A stretch of 5,342 nucleotides of DNA, taken from positions 1-5,342 of the forward strand of contig JAFQND010000255.1 of assembly GCA_017396055.1 (NCBI GenBank), written 5' to 3'. The position numbers were made by a program, and so were the translations under genes. The DNA comes from Oscillospiraceae bacterium (lineage in GTDB: Bacteria > Bacillota > Clostridia > Oscillospirales > Ruminococcaceae). Below the pieces are notes generated by a model. It ran no database searches and had not been told where the DNA came from. It worked only from the letters and a program-made list of their open reading frames with translations. Of this stretch, positions 5,248 through 5,342 are shown piece after piece; within the stretch, counting starts at the first letter, position 1; each line of letters begins with the position of its first letter.

Positions 5248-5342
5248 ATGAATGAACTGAAAGAAAAATGGCTTCGCCTGATCGGCGAACCGGATGACTA
5301 CAGTTTTTCTCCCTCCCTTACCCTGCTGAAAAAATACGATCA
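5248..5342 (+). CDS. Unidentified protein, N-terminal fragment (31 codons)
   Basis: ATG at 5248 lies 2 bp after the acetyltransferase stop, with GAGAAGG 7 nt upstream, and the frame stays open to the window edge. The visible residues (MNELKEKWLRLIGEPDDY, then SFSPSLTLLKKYD) suggest a helix, a turn and a second helix. There is no signal peptide. I do not recognise the family from this fragment. The spacing makes it the fifth gene of the aro operon. Confidence 0.65.
   Translation, partial: MNELKEKWLRLIGEPDDYSFSPSLTLLKKYD

Overview
The window looks like part of a Firmicutes chromosome, most likely class Clostridia. The evidence is the strong AGGAGG-type ribosome binding sites, the clostridial-style chorismate synthase signature (RGGGHFSAR), tightly packed aro genes, a Gram-positive-type lipoprotein signal, and moderately high GC with GC-rich third codon positions. 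The genus cannot be fixed by eye. There is no mobile element, CRISPR array, tRNA or rRNA.

Left part, minus strand (1-1863, running right to left): a small acidic 68-residue protein of unknown function; a 344-residue lipoprotein with a C-terminal transglutaminase-like Cys-His-Asp domain; a strong intrinsic terminator; then the first 178 codons of a type II secretion/type IV pilus platform protein of the GspF/PilC family, which runs off the left edge. A good promoter (TTGACA, 17 bp, TACACT) precedes the small gene. The group points to a cell-surface or pilus-like apparatus, with the terminator perhaps lowering expression of the third gene.

Middle (1864-2357): a divergent intergenic region. It holds the minus-strand promoter, an AT-only inverted repeat, an excellent plus-strand promoter (TTGACT, 17 bp, TATACT), and a leader of about 210 nt before aroC. 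The leader can form three consecutive stem-loops, each with a T-rich run next to its GC-rich stem. A 13-bp direct repeat lies just upstream of the promoter and again at the end of the leader.

Right part, plus strand (2358-5342): aroC, aroK and aroE (chorismate synthase, shikimate kinase, shikimate dehydrogenase), followed by a GNAT acetyltransferase and the start of an unidentified gene. The aro genes overlap by 4 and 13 bp, and the acetyltransferase starts 1 bp after aroE, so this is one translationally coupled operon. AroE, AroK and AroC carry out the reduction of 3-dehydroshikimate, the phosphorylation of shikimate, and the final conversion of EPSP to chorismate. AroA and the early pathway enzymes are not in the window. 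The coding content is mostly ordinary. The least explained parts are the structured aro leader and the small protein/transglutaminase/GspF grouping.
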